A DNA stretch of 49,239 nt from Desulfobacterales bacterium (GTDB lineage Bacteria > Desulfobacterota > Desulfobacteria > Desulfobacterales > SpSt-501): NCBI GenBank assembly GCA_030834695.1, contig JAUQXK010000007.1, positions 1-49,239 on the forward strand, read 5' to 3'. The notes under the pieces are model-generated. The model saw only the letters and a program-made list of their open reading frames with translations. It had not been told where the DNA came from and did no database searches. The translations under genes and the position numbers were made by a program. Below, piece by piece: positions 27,200 through 34,562 of the stretch (position 1 is its first letter; each line of letters begins with the position of its first letter).

Positions 27200-28030
27200 T
27201 TACTTGAAAGGAATGAGGAGGTCGGCATCCATGTCTCCGAAATGCTTCCGCCGCAGCCGCTGGACGGTGCCGTCGGTCTTCATTTTTTCGAGTTGTGCGT
27301 TCAGCCAGTCCAGGAGCTTGCGGTCGCCTTTGCGCACCGCCATGGCATAGGGCCTCGGCAGGAATGTTTTTCCCGTGGTCCTGAGATCCGGGTTCACCTG
27401 AGCCGCGGCCAAAACAGCGACATCGTCCTGGCACAGCGCATCCACCTGCTTGTTTTTCAGCACCTGGAGAGCTTCGGGCAGGCTCTTGAATGCAATCAAG
27501 CGGGCCTCGGGTGCCACCCGGGGCAGGTCGCTTTCCTGGACGGCGCCCTCCAGGACGGCGACACGCTTGCCGGCCAGATCCTGCACCGATTGAATGGGGC
27601 TGTCTTTGGGAGTCAACAGCATCGAACCCGTGACGAAATAAGGATTGGAAAAGTCCAAAACCCGTTGCCGATCCTCGGTGATCGTCATCGTGGCGATGAT
27701 GACATCGATCAACTCGCTGTATAGCAGAGGGATGCGCCCGCCGGAGGTCACGGGTACCAATTCGACGCCCGGCTCGCCATCGAAGAGCGCCCGGCCCAAG
27801 TAGCGTGCCAGATCCGCGTCGAACCCCTGGATCTCGCCTGCGGGGTCCGTATAGCCGAAAGGCGGAAAATCGGTTTTAACCCCCGCCAGCAGTTTGCCCC
27901 GGCGTCGGGCGTCCTCCAAACCGCCTGCTATGGATGGAACGACCAGGCAGAAAATCAGGAAAACGTTGACAGCGAAGATGAATCCAGTCTTAGCCGTAAC
28001 CGTCCGATCCACCTTCGGATCCTCCTTCAT
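27200..28030 (-). CDS. Family 3 solute-binding protein (amino-acid type), orphan
   Basis: About 276 residues. A hydrophobic N-terminal segment (TGFIFAVNVFLIFCLVVPSI, cleaved near AGG or retained as an anchor) precedes the SBP family 3 fold: RRRGKLLAGVKTDFPPFGYT, IQGFDADLARYLGRALF, LIDVIIATMTITEDRQRVLD, FSNPYFVTGSMLLTPKDSP and VLKNKQVDALCQDDVAVLAA. The conserved Arg and Asp of the amino-acid site are in place. The frame continues to a GTG at 28063; ATG 28030 is preferred because GGAG lies 8 bases upstream. No permease or ATPase gene is adjacent. The upstream neighbours are a 22-codon ORF and a receiver-only regulator, so a sensory role is possible. Confidence 0.87.
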   Translation of the reverse strand: MKEDPKVDRTVTAKTGFIFAVNVFLIFCLVVPSIAGGLEDARRRGKLLAGVKTDFPPFGYTDPAGEIQGFDADLARYLGRALFDGEPGVELVPVTSGGRIPLLYSELIDVIIATMTITEDRQRVLDFSNPYFVTGSMLLTPKDSPIQSVQDLAGKRVAVLEGAVQESDLPRVAPEARLIAFKSLPEALQVLKNKQVDALCQDDVAVLAAAQVNPDLRTTGKTFLPRPYAMAVRKGDRKLLDWLNAQLEKMKTDGTVQRLRRKHFGDMDADLLIPFK

Positions 28031-28059
28031 GCGGATACGCTCCGTGCGAGGTTCGATTT

Positions 28060-28128
28060 TCACCTTGCGAAAAGCATGGCGATGGCGGCCATGACAAAAA
28101 GGATGCCCAGCCAGTCCGTTAGCTTCAT
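28060..28128 (-). CDS. Possible 22-residue membrane peptide
   Basis: ATG to TGA encodes MKLTDWLGILFVMAAIAMLF followed by AR: a short amphipathic start, one hydrophobic span and a basic end, the usual shape of bacterial small membrane proteins. The stop codon overlaps the alternative GTG start of the solute-binding protein gene, and the ORF lies 28 bp downstream of the receiver-only regulator. The ribosome site is weak, so it could be chance; the composition is the only support. Confidence 0.3.
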   Translation of the reverse strand: MKLTDWLGILFVMAAIAMLFAR

Positions 28129-28156
28129 TTCGAAATCCCGTTCGACTGTCTCTGCC

Positions 28157-28570
28157 TTAATGCTCAGGCGTCGCCTTGCGCGGATCGGTTCCCCCCCGCC
28201 GCTGCATGGCATTCCGGATCAAGCCCACCAGAGCTTCATCGGAGAAAGGTTTTCGCAGAAAGCCGGCCGCACCGCTCTTAAAGGCCCGTTCTTCGACGCC
28301 ATCCTCCTCGTGGGCCGTGATAAAAATAACCGGCAAATCCATTCCGGCGCGCCGCATCTGCTCCTGAACCTCCAGGCCGGTCATCCCCGGCATCTGCACG
28401 TCGATCACCGAACAATCCGCATCATGAGGACTTCTCAAGACCGACAAGAATTCCTCGCCGGATGAAAACGTCCGGACCTGCATCCCCCAGGAGGAGAGCA
28501 GGCGTTTCAGCGCCCGACACACGGAAGGGTCATCGTCGACGACATGGACGAATGGGGAGATGTCCGACAA
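28157..28570 (-). CDS. Receiver-only response regulator (FixJ-type receiver)
   Basis: A 137-residue protein containing just a CheY-like receiver: VHVVDDDPSVCRALKRLLSS at the N-terminus, the acceptor Asp57 in CSVIDVQMPGMTGLEV, VIFITAHEED with the conserved Thr, and FLRKPFSDEALVGLI with the conserved Lys. The receiver resembles the FixJ branch, but the DNA-binding domain is absent and the protein ends about 15 residues after the fold. It may act as a phosphate sink or by protein contact. The 18-bp palindrome P2 lies 95 bp upstream, implying that its expression is controlled by the same regulator as the other P-site genes. Confidence 0.88.
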   Translation of the reverse strand: MSDISPFVHVVDDDPSVCRALKRLLSSWGMQVRTFSSGEEFLSVLRSPHDADCSVIDVQMPGMTGLEVQEQMRRAGMDLPVIFITAHEEDGVEERAFKSGAAGFLRKPFSDEALVGLIRNAMQRRGGTDPRKATPEH

Positions 28571-28665
28571 GCGGTTAAACCTTTTTCGCCCGGCATCTAT
28601 CCGACCGGTGCTTAAAAATGCATGGCCACGATAACTGCTCTACCAGGCATGCTGTAGGATTGGAA

Positions 28666-28683
28666 ATAAGACCTTGGTCCTAT
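28666..28683 (-). promoter_or_regulatory. 18-bp regulatory palindrome, copy P2
   Basis: The plus strand reads ATAAGACCTTGGTCCTAT. It is identical to P3 over these 18 bases, and the identity continues for three more bases to the left. It lies in the 124-bp gap between the DUF2950 gene and the receiver-only regulator, 95 bp upstream of the regulator start. Confidence 0.7.
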
Positions 28684-28694
28684 GTCCCCGTTTC

Positions 28695-29657
28695 CTACTC
28701 GACCTTCTTCCACGTCTTATCCGGATCGAACCATTTCATTGCCCTTGCGGTCGTCGCGGTGTTTTTGCCCAAATTCTTTTCATAAACCACCCCTTCGTGG
28801 TTCACCATAAATGTCATGACACCCGAATTTCCATATGCGGCCGGATAGGCAACCACGGCGAACCCGCCGATCATATTATTTTTCACGGCATAATCGAACG
28901 CCCCTCCGGGCGCATGTTTTCCCTGTTTTGTCAAAATCCTGAAATAGTAGCCGTGGAAGGGTATCGGGCCCTGCTTCGATCCGCTCCGCCGGTACCCCTC
29001 GGCCCGGGCGTCCGCAACAAGTTCACCCAGGGGACTCGGCTCCTCGCCGGGCTGCGTCTCCCAGTATAGTCCGTTCTTCTGGCCAGGGTCGCTCCCGAAT
29101 TTCTCTGCGTACTCGCGGATCCCGTCGTTGTCACGGTCCTTCATCGCATATTCACGCTGCGCATCGACTACGGCCAGCAGGGTCTGCACGGTGCTCAACT
29201 CGTTTTCACCGATTCTGCGGTTCAGGATCTCATCCTTGCCCGCCTTGGTATCGAAAAACCACTGGTCTCCTTTTTTCACCAAAGGGACTGGAAAGGGCCA
29301 GTCCTTCTCCCCGATAATGAGGACCACCTTGGCGCCTTCCTGCGAAAGGCTGTTTTTCCGGTCAAAATCGCCGATGAACAATTCCCTCCGCTGGTTATCT
29401 CGGACAGGGTCCCCCGAGGATATCAGCTCCTTTTCAGCCGCACCGAAGATCGACAGCAGCTCTCTCTCGTCATTCGACTTCATCGCAGCGGCAAACGCCT
29501 TTACCGCCTCTTCCGGTGTTGCGAATCCTTTCTGTTTGACCGCTGCCGCATCGGCGAAACTAAAGCCTAAAACTGCGATCACGAGAACGACGGCCGCTGC
29601 AAAAATCCGAAATGACTGGCAGGCCGAAGCCACTGTTTGATGGGTTCCCAGAAGCAT
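28695..29657 (-). CDS. DUF2950 secreted protein
   Basis: About 320 residues with a long signal peptide (FRIFAAAVVLVIAVLGFSFA, cleavage near ADA-AA). The mature protein shows the DUF2950 layout: KGFATPEEAVKAFAAAMKSN, LISSGDPVRDNQRRELFIG, FDTKAGKDEILNRRIGENEL, DGIREYAEKFGSDPGQKNGL and the C-terminal FHGYYFRILTKQGKHAPGGA followed by VNHEGVVYEKNLGKNTA. Function unknown; exported. The start is uncertain: ATG 29657 (AGGGAGG upstream) gives the better signal peptide, while ATG 29708 (AGGAGGT upstream) begins 2 bp after the DUF3300 stop. Either way it is coupled to the DUF3300 gene, a pairing common in other proteobacteria. Confidence 0.88.
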   Translation of the reverse strand: MLLGTHQTVASACQSFRIFAAAVVLVIAVLGFSFADAAAVKQKGFATPEEAVKAFAAAMKSNDERELLSIFGAAEKELISSGDPVRDNQRRELFIGDFDRKNSLSQEGAKVVLIIGEKDWPFPVPLVKKGDQWFFDTKAGKDEILNRRIGENELSTVQTLLAVVDAQREYAMKDRDNDGIREYAEKFGSDPGQKNGLYWETQPGEEPSPLGELVADARAEGYRRSGSKQGPIPFHGYYFRILTKQGKHAPGGAFDYAVKNNMIGGFAVVAYPAAYGNSGVMTFMVNHEGVVYEKNLGKNTATTARAMKWFDPDKTWKKVE

Positions 29658-29710
29658 CGCCGTCCTCCCTTTCGAGCCTGTCTGAAGTGATGATCGGTAT
29701 GGTTTCATGG

Positions 29711-31033
29711 CTACCTCCTGCCCCCGCCCCGGCCGCCGCCACCGCCGCCCCTCGAACCCGCACCGCTGTAGCTGCCGCCGCTCCGGCTGCCGGATGACAT
29801 GCTCTGACGACTGGAACTGCCGCGGTTGCTGAAGTCGCGCGACTCGCCGCCGCCCCGGTCCATACCTGAAAAGGCGCTGCCTCCCTGGCCGGAGCTATCC
29901 CGCCCCCCGGCCTCTCGGGTTGCTGGCCGACCTTCAACGCTGCCGCGCTGGCCGGCGCCCGGGCGGTCTCTCGAGGCATCCACGCTACCACGGGAAGCTT
30001 CCCTGGTGTCCGCCCGGCCTTCAAAGCCGCCCCGCTGGCCGGCATCTTGGCGACTTCGGGCCTGATCGGCGCCGCCGCGTGCAGGATCCGGTCTGCCCGT
30101 TTCGGTACGCCCACGATAATTTTCCCTCGATTTGACTGCTTCGTTGGTGGAGGCCCGGTTATACTTCTGGGCCGTTCCCTGGTCCCGGTAGGACACCCCT
30201 TTGCGGTGTTCGGGGTTGTGCTGCCAGTTTCCCCGGCCGCCCTCGTACTGCTTCGAGTAGTTCCCTCGATTGATGTTATTGTTGATATTGGTGTTTCGGT
30301 CGATATCGACATCCACGTCGCCGCCGTGCCAGTCGCAGCCACCCCAGGCATACCCCCAGGCGGCTCCAACGGCCATCCCCACCCCGAAGGAGAACAAGGC
30401 GGTCCCGGCCACATACCCCGGCGGGTAGTAGGTGGCCGGCGGGTAGGCGGGGTATGGCCAGGTGCCGTAGACGACCGTCGGGTTGTAAGTAGGCACGTAC
30501 ACGACCTGAGGGCTGGCCGACTCGATGACGATCGTCTCCTGCTCGACCACCACTTTCTGCTCCTTGGTGGTCTTCAGGGTTCCTGCTTCGGCCGCCTTCT
30601 TCCGAAGGTTCTGGACCGTGGCCATGACGTCCTTTTGCTGGGCGAGGAACGCGTCGCCCAGCTTCTGCGTCCAGTCCAGTTTCTCGCTCATCATGGCCAG
30701 CACCTGAGGAAAGTTAGCGAGGGACTTGACACTGGGGTCCCATGGCTGTTTCTCGAGCGCTGTCGTCAGGGGATCCCCCTTGAGATCCTTGTTCTGCTTG
30801 GCCCAGCGGTCCGCCTGCACCACTTCGAGCGGATAGGTCGACGCCATCAAAACCTGAGCCAACAACGAATCGGGATAAAGAGCGACCGGCGCCAGCAACT
30901 GGTCCAACTCCTCCTGTTTAAAGGCCGGTTGGTCCGTCGGCTGTCCGAACGTCCCCTGCGGGACCGCCAGCATGCACACCAGAACCGATAGCAGAACCGG
31001 GAAGCATTTTTTTATGATTACCGTTAGCCTCAT
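29711..31033 (-). CDS. DUF3300 secreted protein with Gly/Arg/Ser-rich tail
   Basis: About 440 residues. After a signal peptide (IIKKCFPVLLSVLVCMLAVP, cleavage near GTFG-QP), the DUF3300 domain spans about residues 35-230: FKQEELDQLLAPVALYPDSL, LLAQVLMASTYPLEVVQADR, WDPSVKSLANFPQVLAMMSE, and VVYVPTYNPTVVYGTWPYP. A glycine-rich hydrophobic stretch (GVGMAVGAAWGYAWGG) follows, then about 180 residues of low-complexity Gly, Arg, Ser, Asp and Gln ending in a run of Gly-Arg. The tail looks disordered and strongly basic, perhaps binding polyanions. The start at 31033 follows AAGGAGATACC. Palindrome P3 lies 218 bp upstream. Confidence 0.88.
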   Translation of the reverse strand: MRLTVIIKKCFPVLLSVLVCMLAVPQGTFGQPTDQPAFKQEELDQLLAPVALYPDSLLAQVLMASTYPLEVVQADRWAKQNKDLKGDPLTTALEKQPWDPSVKSLANFPQVLAMMSEKLDWTQKLGDAFLAQQKDVMATVQNLRKKAAEAGTLKTTKEQKVVVEQETIVIESASPQVVYVPTYNPTVVYGTWPYPAYPPATYYPPGYVAGTALFSFGVGMAVGAAWGYAWGGCDWHGGDVDVDIDRNTNINNNINRGNYSKQYEGGRGNWQHNPEHRKGVSYRDQGTAQKYNRASTNEAVKSRENYRGRTETGRPDPARGGADQARSRQDAGQRGGFEGRADTREASRGSVDASRDRPGAGQRGSVEGRPATREAGGRDSSGQGGSAFSGMDRGGGESRDFSNRGSSSRQSMSSGSRSGGSYSGAGSRGGGGGGRGGGRR

Positions 31034-31388
31034 GGTATCTCCTTCCATATCTATTGCGCCCGAAGCGATGACGCATATCCGATCGAGAAAAACTCCTTTA
31101 GGAGACCTCTTAGGAAAGGCTCTTGACTTGGTTTGCCATATAGCCGGCGCCGTTCTCGGCAATGTTGGCAGGTGTGCTGATATCCGTCAATCGATTGCTC
31201 CTTTGCATGAGGATGGACACCCTTTCTATCAGAGGGGGATAGCATGTTGAAATAAGACCTTGGTCCTATCTGTTCGGATCGAGCGCCCCGATCCAAAAAA
31301 CAAAAAACAGGGAACCGCACGCAATGGGTGAAGGGATAGACCCATGCTTCAGTGATTCGCGCGGAAACCGGAAAAAAGCCCGGAATCC
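31034..31388. other. Long leader region upstream of the DUF3300 gene
   Basis: About 355 bases between the K+ channel gene end and the DUF3300 start. It holds palindrome P3. Between P3 and the start codon are 218 bases with no convincing ORF, so the DUF3300-DUF2950 transcript may have a long 5' leader. The part to the right of P3 (31270-31388) shows nothing recognisable. Confidence 0.5.
31252..31269 (-). promoter_or_regulatory. 18-bp regulatory palindrome, copy P3
   Basis: The plus strand reads ATAAGACCTTGGTCCTAT, identical to P2. On the minus strand a possible -10 (TATCCC, preceded by TGC) lies 10 bases downstream of the palindrome. It is upstream of the DUF3300-DUF2950 pair. Confidence 0.7.
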
Positions 31389-32066
31389 TTATTTGGATTT
31401 TATCGATACATGCATTCCGACCAGCCAGGCGACCTGGATCACCAGGTAAAGTTGGCCCACTACGGACTCCAGATTGGCAAAGGCCCGCGCCGCATGAGTT
31501 GCCGGCGTAATGTCCCCGTAGCCGACGGTGGTGATGGTCACCAGGCTGAAATACCTGAGCAGCGCCGGCGTGGAGTCACGTGCTCCGGCGGGAAAATTGA
31601 ACGACCCGGGCTGGGCAATTTCCAATACAACATAGATCTGAGACCACATGACCGCCATAAGGAGATAGACGACGATGGCGCCTGCAATGACATCTCCGTT
31701 GATATCCTTCTGGCGAAAGATGTAAACCAGAATGGCGACCGTGACGGTGGTGATGAAAGCCACGTCGCAGAGCCCCGCCGCAATTGCGAACCACTGCGCT
31801 TTCACGAAAGGCTTCAGCCATGTCGAGGCGATCGCGGGCAGGGCCAGGGCGATCGCGGTCGCCAGCAACACCTTATTTCGACTAATGGAGTAGGCGGCGT
31901 ACACAAAAACAGCGGTCAAGAACAAATCTTCCAGAACCATCAGACGGAAAAACTGTTCCAACAGCGGCGCCAGCACCAGCATGCCGAGCAGCAGAACAAG
32001 GAGTTTCAAAAACCTGCCCCGCGGCAAGATTCCGGGAGATCGTAGCGGCGTTTTTCGGTCCATCAT
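31389..32066 (-). CDS. Potassium channel family protein (ion_trans_2)
   Basis: About 225 residues with several hydrophobic segments (FLKLLVLLLGMLVLAPLLEQ, VLLATAIALALPAIAS, VAFITTVTVAILVYIF, VIAGAIVVYLLMAVMWSQIY) ending in a pore loop with the selectivity filter TTVGYGD and a final helix (LYLVIQVAWLVGMHVSI). The filter is exact for K+ channels. There is no regulatory RCK/TrkA-N domain, so gating is not evident. The frame is open to a TTG at 32084; ATG 32066 or 32063 is more likely. It lies between the DUF3300 gene and a STAS gene on the same strand. Confidence 0.88.
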   Translation of the reverse strand: MMDRKTPLRSPGILPRGRFLKLLVLLLGMLVLAPLLEQFFRLMVLEDLFLTAVFVYAAYSISRNKVLLATAIALALPAIASTWLKPFVKAQWFAIAAGLCDVAFITTVTVAILVYIFRQKDINGDVIAGAIVVYLLMAVMWSQIYVVLEIAQPGSFNFPAGARDSTPALLRYFSLVTITTVGYGDITPATHAARAFANLESVVGQLYLVIQVAWLVGMHVSIKSK

Positions 32067-32099
32067 ATCTGGAATGCATCCCAATCGCTATGGACCAAT

Positions 32100-32486
32100 T
32101 CAGGCGTCTCCATCCGGCCCCAAATGGGATCGGGTCTGCATGGCATCCAGATAGTTATCGAGCTCCTGGATGCTTGCGAACACTTTGAGCGAGGGCAGCG
32201 CGTTCAAAATTTCAAATACCTTCTTTATTTGCGGCTGGAGGTTGATGAACATGATCTTGCCCCCGCTCTTTTTCATGGCTTTCTTGGTTTTGACCAGCAC
32301 GCGGATCCCCATGCTGTTGATGTAATCCGCGAACTCCATGTCGAAAATAATCACATCGGGATTCTGATTGAGAACGGAGCCGACCTTCTCCTGGAAGATT
32401 GCATAGCCGGAGGCGTCGATGGCCCCGATGGGGGCGACGGCAAAGATGCCCGGCCGTCTGATGCTGGTGTTCACTTTGAGTGCCAT
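32100..32486 (-). CDS. STAS-domain protein (anti-sigma factor antagonist type)
   Basis: A 128-residue single STAS domain: VAPIGAIDASGYAIFQEKVG, VIIFDMEFADYINSMGIRVL and KIMFINLQPQIKKVFEILNA. The phosphorylation site Ser58 sits in DYINSMG, close to the SpoIIAA/RsbV consensus, although Asn precedes the Ser where Asp is usual. Such proteins are switched by serine kinases and phosphatases and bind partner kinases. No RsbW-type kinase or PP2C phosphatase is adjacent. The start codon follows AAGGAGG. A histidine kinase gene lies 124 bp upstream. Confidence 0.88.
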   Translation of the reverse strand: MALKVNTSIRRPGIFAVAPIGAIDASGYAIFQEKVGSVLNQNPDVIIFDMEFADYINSMGIRVLVKTKKAMKKSGGKIMFINLQPQIKKVFEILNALPSLKVFASIQELDNYLDAMQTRSHLGPDGDA

Positions 32487-32610
32487 ATACCCTCCTTGAA
32501 GCAGTATTTTACCTTCAGTTTTGCGGTTTCATTCTGCAATCGCCGCTGAGACGCTGACAGAGGCGGCGGATCGACGACCCTTTTGCCAACAACCCAGTTC
32601 AGGCTATCTC

Positions 32611-33381
32611 TCAGGGGCTTTTCTTGAAAGCGGGTAATCGGACGTGGAATTTGGCGCCGCGCCCCGGTTGGCTTTTGCACCAGATGCTCCCTCCGAGTTT
32701 CTCCACCAGATCCTTGGCGATGACCAGCCCGTAGCCCTGCGTCGGCTCACCGCCCGTTGGAGAATTCGACAACCGGACGCCCTTCTGAAACAATCGCTCC
32801 TGATCTTCCACGCTGAGACCGGGGCCTTCGTCACCCACTGTGCAGATAATATGGTCCTGCACGGTGTGCACCTTGACCCAGATCTCCTTTCCGTTTTCAG
32901 AAAATTTCAGTGCGTTCGACAGCAGGTTGTCCAAAACAGCGGCAACCGCCACGCGGTCGGTCCAGGCGATGCAACGATCGGGCATAAGCTCGGAGTGGAT
33001 CTGTATTTTCTTCCAGGCGGCCTTGTGCCGATAGAAGTTACAAACCCTGAACGTCAGCAGCGCCATGTCCACTTTCTCAAGCTTGAACGTCGGCTCCGTT
33101 CCATTGGCTGAAAGCATGAGCCGCCCGATATCATGTTTCATCAGGTGGACGGCATGCTGCAGACCCTCGATCCAGATTCGCACCTGCTCATCCGGATGAC
33201 CCGCCAGATAAACCTCAAGCAGCTCCGCCGTCGCACCGACGACGGTCAGGTAGTTCTTCAGCTTGTGAGCGGTATATCCCACGGTCTCGGCGTCGATTTC
33301 GGGAATTGTTTCGAGACCCGCAATAGCCTGATCCAGATTGGCCCTTGCATTCTCAAGCGCTTCCACGACCTGCTTTTTCAT
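32611..33381 (-). CDS. Cytoplasmic sensor-type histidine kinase
   Basis: A 256-residue soluble protein with no membrane segment or input domain. A dimerisation helix has the candidate phospho-acceptor His39 in GYTAHKLKNYLTVVGATAEL. The HATPase domain has an N box LDNLLSNALKFSENG, a G1 box VGDEGPGLS and a G2 box TQGYGLVIAKDLVEKLGG. The H box (HKLKN rather than HEIKN) is atypical but kinase-like. It probably takes input from another protein, such as the STAS protein downstream. The gene overlaps the end of the broken HD-GYP gene by 4 bases. Confidence 0.85.
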   Translation of the reverse strand: MKKQVVEALENARANLDQAIAGLETIPEIDAETVGYTAHKLKNYLTVVGATAELLEVYLAGHPDEQVRIWIEGLQHAVHLMKHDIGRLMLSANGTEPTFKLEKVDMALLTFRVCNFYRHKAAWKKIQIHSELMPDRCIAWTDRVAVAAVLDNLLSNALKFSENGKEIWVKVHTVQDHIICTVGDEGPGLSVEDQERLFQKGVRLSNSPTGGEPTQGYGLVIAKDLVEKLGGSIWCKSQPGRGAKFHVRLPAFKKSP

Positions 33382-33777
33382 GGCACTTCCCCTGTCCCCC
33401 AGTGTATGAATGCATCTTCAGCGGAGCCCCGCTTCGCAAACCGCTCTTCCAACCCGATCGTCCGGTCATCCCTGGCCGCGCCCGAACCGGCCCAGCGATT
33501 CGTAAGCCCATCGCGGAGAAAAAAAACACCCGGTCCAACATCAGCCGGCGGATAAGGCCTGTCCGTGGTTATGGCATCGAACGCATCCGCCACAGGGATG
33601 ATTTTTGCCCCCGAGGGGATATCGGCGCCCTTCAGGCGGCTGGGGTGACCACGGCCATCCGGGCGTTCGTGGTGATACCGAATATAGGACAACGCCGTAC
33701 CGCAGGAAAGCGGTGTTGCGCCGGATCTGCGGATTCACTTCTTCCAGCTGTTTGATCCGCATGTCCAGATGCTCCAC
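33378..33777 (-). pseudogene. HD-GYP domain gene remnant
   Basis: A good start survives: GTG at 33777 with CAGGGAG upstream, encoding VEHLDMRIKQLEEVNPQIRR. Continuation in that frame is not protein-like. In another frame the typical C-terminal half of an HD-GYP domain appears: LSYIRYHHERPDGRGHP, then LKGADIPSGAKIIPVADAFD and AITTDRPY. The catalytic HD pair and the segment between the two parts are missing, GYP is changed to GHP, and the sequence after DRPY does not continue the fold. At least one frameshift and a deletion are needed to explain this. Palindrome P4 lies 88 bp upstream of the surviving start. Confidence 0.7.
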
Positions 33778-33865
33778 GCGATAAACTCCCTGAAAAAATC
33801 TCTTCCATGTTCAGGCAACCGTTTAATTTGACGACTTCACTACCAAATGTTGCCAGAGGGTTAGA

Positions 33866-33883
33866 ATAGGACTTTGGTCCTAT
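33866..33883 (-). promoter_or_regulatory. 18-bp regulatory palindrome, copy P4 (perfect arms)
   Basis: The plus strand reads ATAGGACTTTGGTCCTAT: 7-bp arms ATAGGAC and GTCCTAT around TTTG. It lies between the 3' end of the FixJ-type regulator and the start of the broken HD-GYP gene, 88 bp upstream of the latter. It is the best match to the consensus of the four copies. Confidence 0.7.
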
Positions 33884-33908
33884 GCCAGAGCGAAGCGGGT
33901 GAAACGCA

Positions 33909-34562
33909 CTATTCAGAACGGCCTACTGGAGCGGCAGAAGAGCTCGGAGACATCCCGACTTTCTCCGCAGCACGCACCAAATCGGCGATCGACTGCACCT
34001 TCATTTTTTCCATGACCCGGCCGCGGTGGATCTTGATGGTCTTCTCGCTGGCTCCGAGTTCGTAGGAGATTTGCTTGTTCAGCAGGCCGCGAACCACCAG
34101 CGCCATCACCTCGCGCTCTCGCGCGGTCAGCGTTCCATAACGCTTTGCAACCGCATCCCGCTCCGCGCGCGCGGCGCGCTGCTGGCGGTCGCGCAGGATG
34201 GCCTGTTGAATGGCATCGAGAAGGTCATCGTCCCGAAAAGGCTTGGGCAGGAAGTCCACCGCTCCCGCCTTCATGGCCTTGACGGACATCGGGATATCGG
34301 CATGGCCTGTAATGAAGATGATGGGAATTGGGTGCGTGGCGGTCTGCAGCTTCTGCTGCAGCTGCAGCCCGTCCAAACCGGGCATCTGGATATCGAGCAG
34401 GACGCAGCCCGGCGCCGGATCCCGCTCCCAGCAATCGAGAAACTCTTCGGCCGATGCGCAGCTTTCCGGCTGGTATCCGGCCGATTTCAGCAGACGTACC
34501 AGGCTCTTGCGAACCGACGCGTCGTCATCCACAACAAAGACGGTGGGAGGAAATTCTATCAT
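33909..34562 (-). CDS. FixJ-family response regulator with LuxR-type DNA-binding domain
   Basis: A 217-residue regulator. The receiver has VFVVDDDASVRKSLVRLLKS, the acceptor Asp57 in CVLLDIQMPGLDGLQL, the Thr in IIFITGHADIPMSVKAM and the Lys in FLPKPFRDDDLL. A LuxR/FixJ HTH follows at about residues 142-205: YGTLTAREREVMALVVRGLL, NKQISYELGASEKTIKIHRG and RVMEKMKVQSIADLVRAAEK. Its ATG overlaps the stop of the sensor kinase gene (ATGA), so they form one two-component system. It is the only complete LuxR-type DNA-binding regulator in the window and the natural candidate to bind the four 18-bp palindromes. Confidence 0.93.
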   Translation of the reverse strand: MIEFPPTVFVVDDDASVRKSLVRLLKSAGYQPESCASAEEFLDCWERDPAPGCVLLDIQMPGLDGLQLQQKLQTATHPIPIIFITGHADIPMSVKAMKAGAVDFLPKPFRDDDLLDAIQQAILRDRQQRAARAERDAVAKRYGTLTAREREVMALVVRGLLNKQISYELGASEKTIKIHRGRVMEKMKVQSIADLVRAAEKVGMSPSSSAAPVGRSE

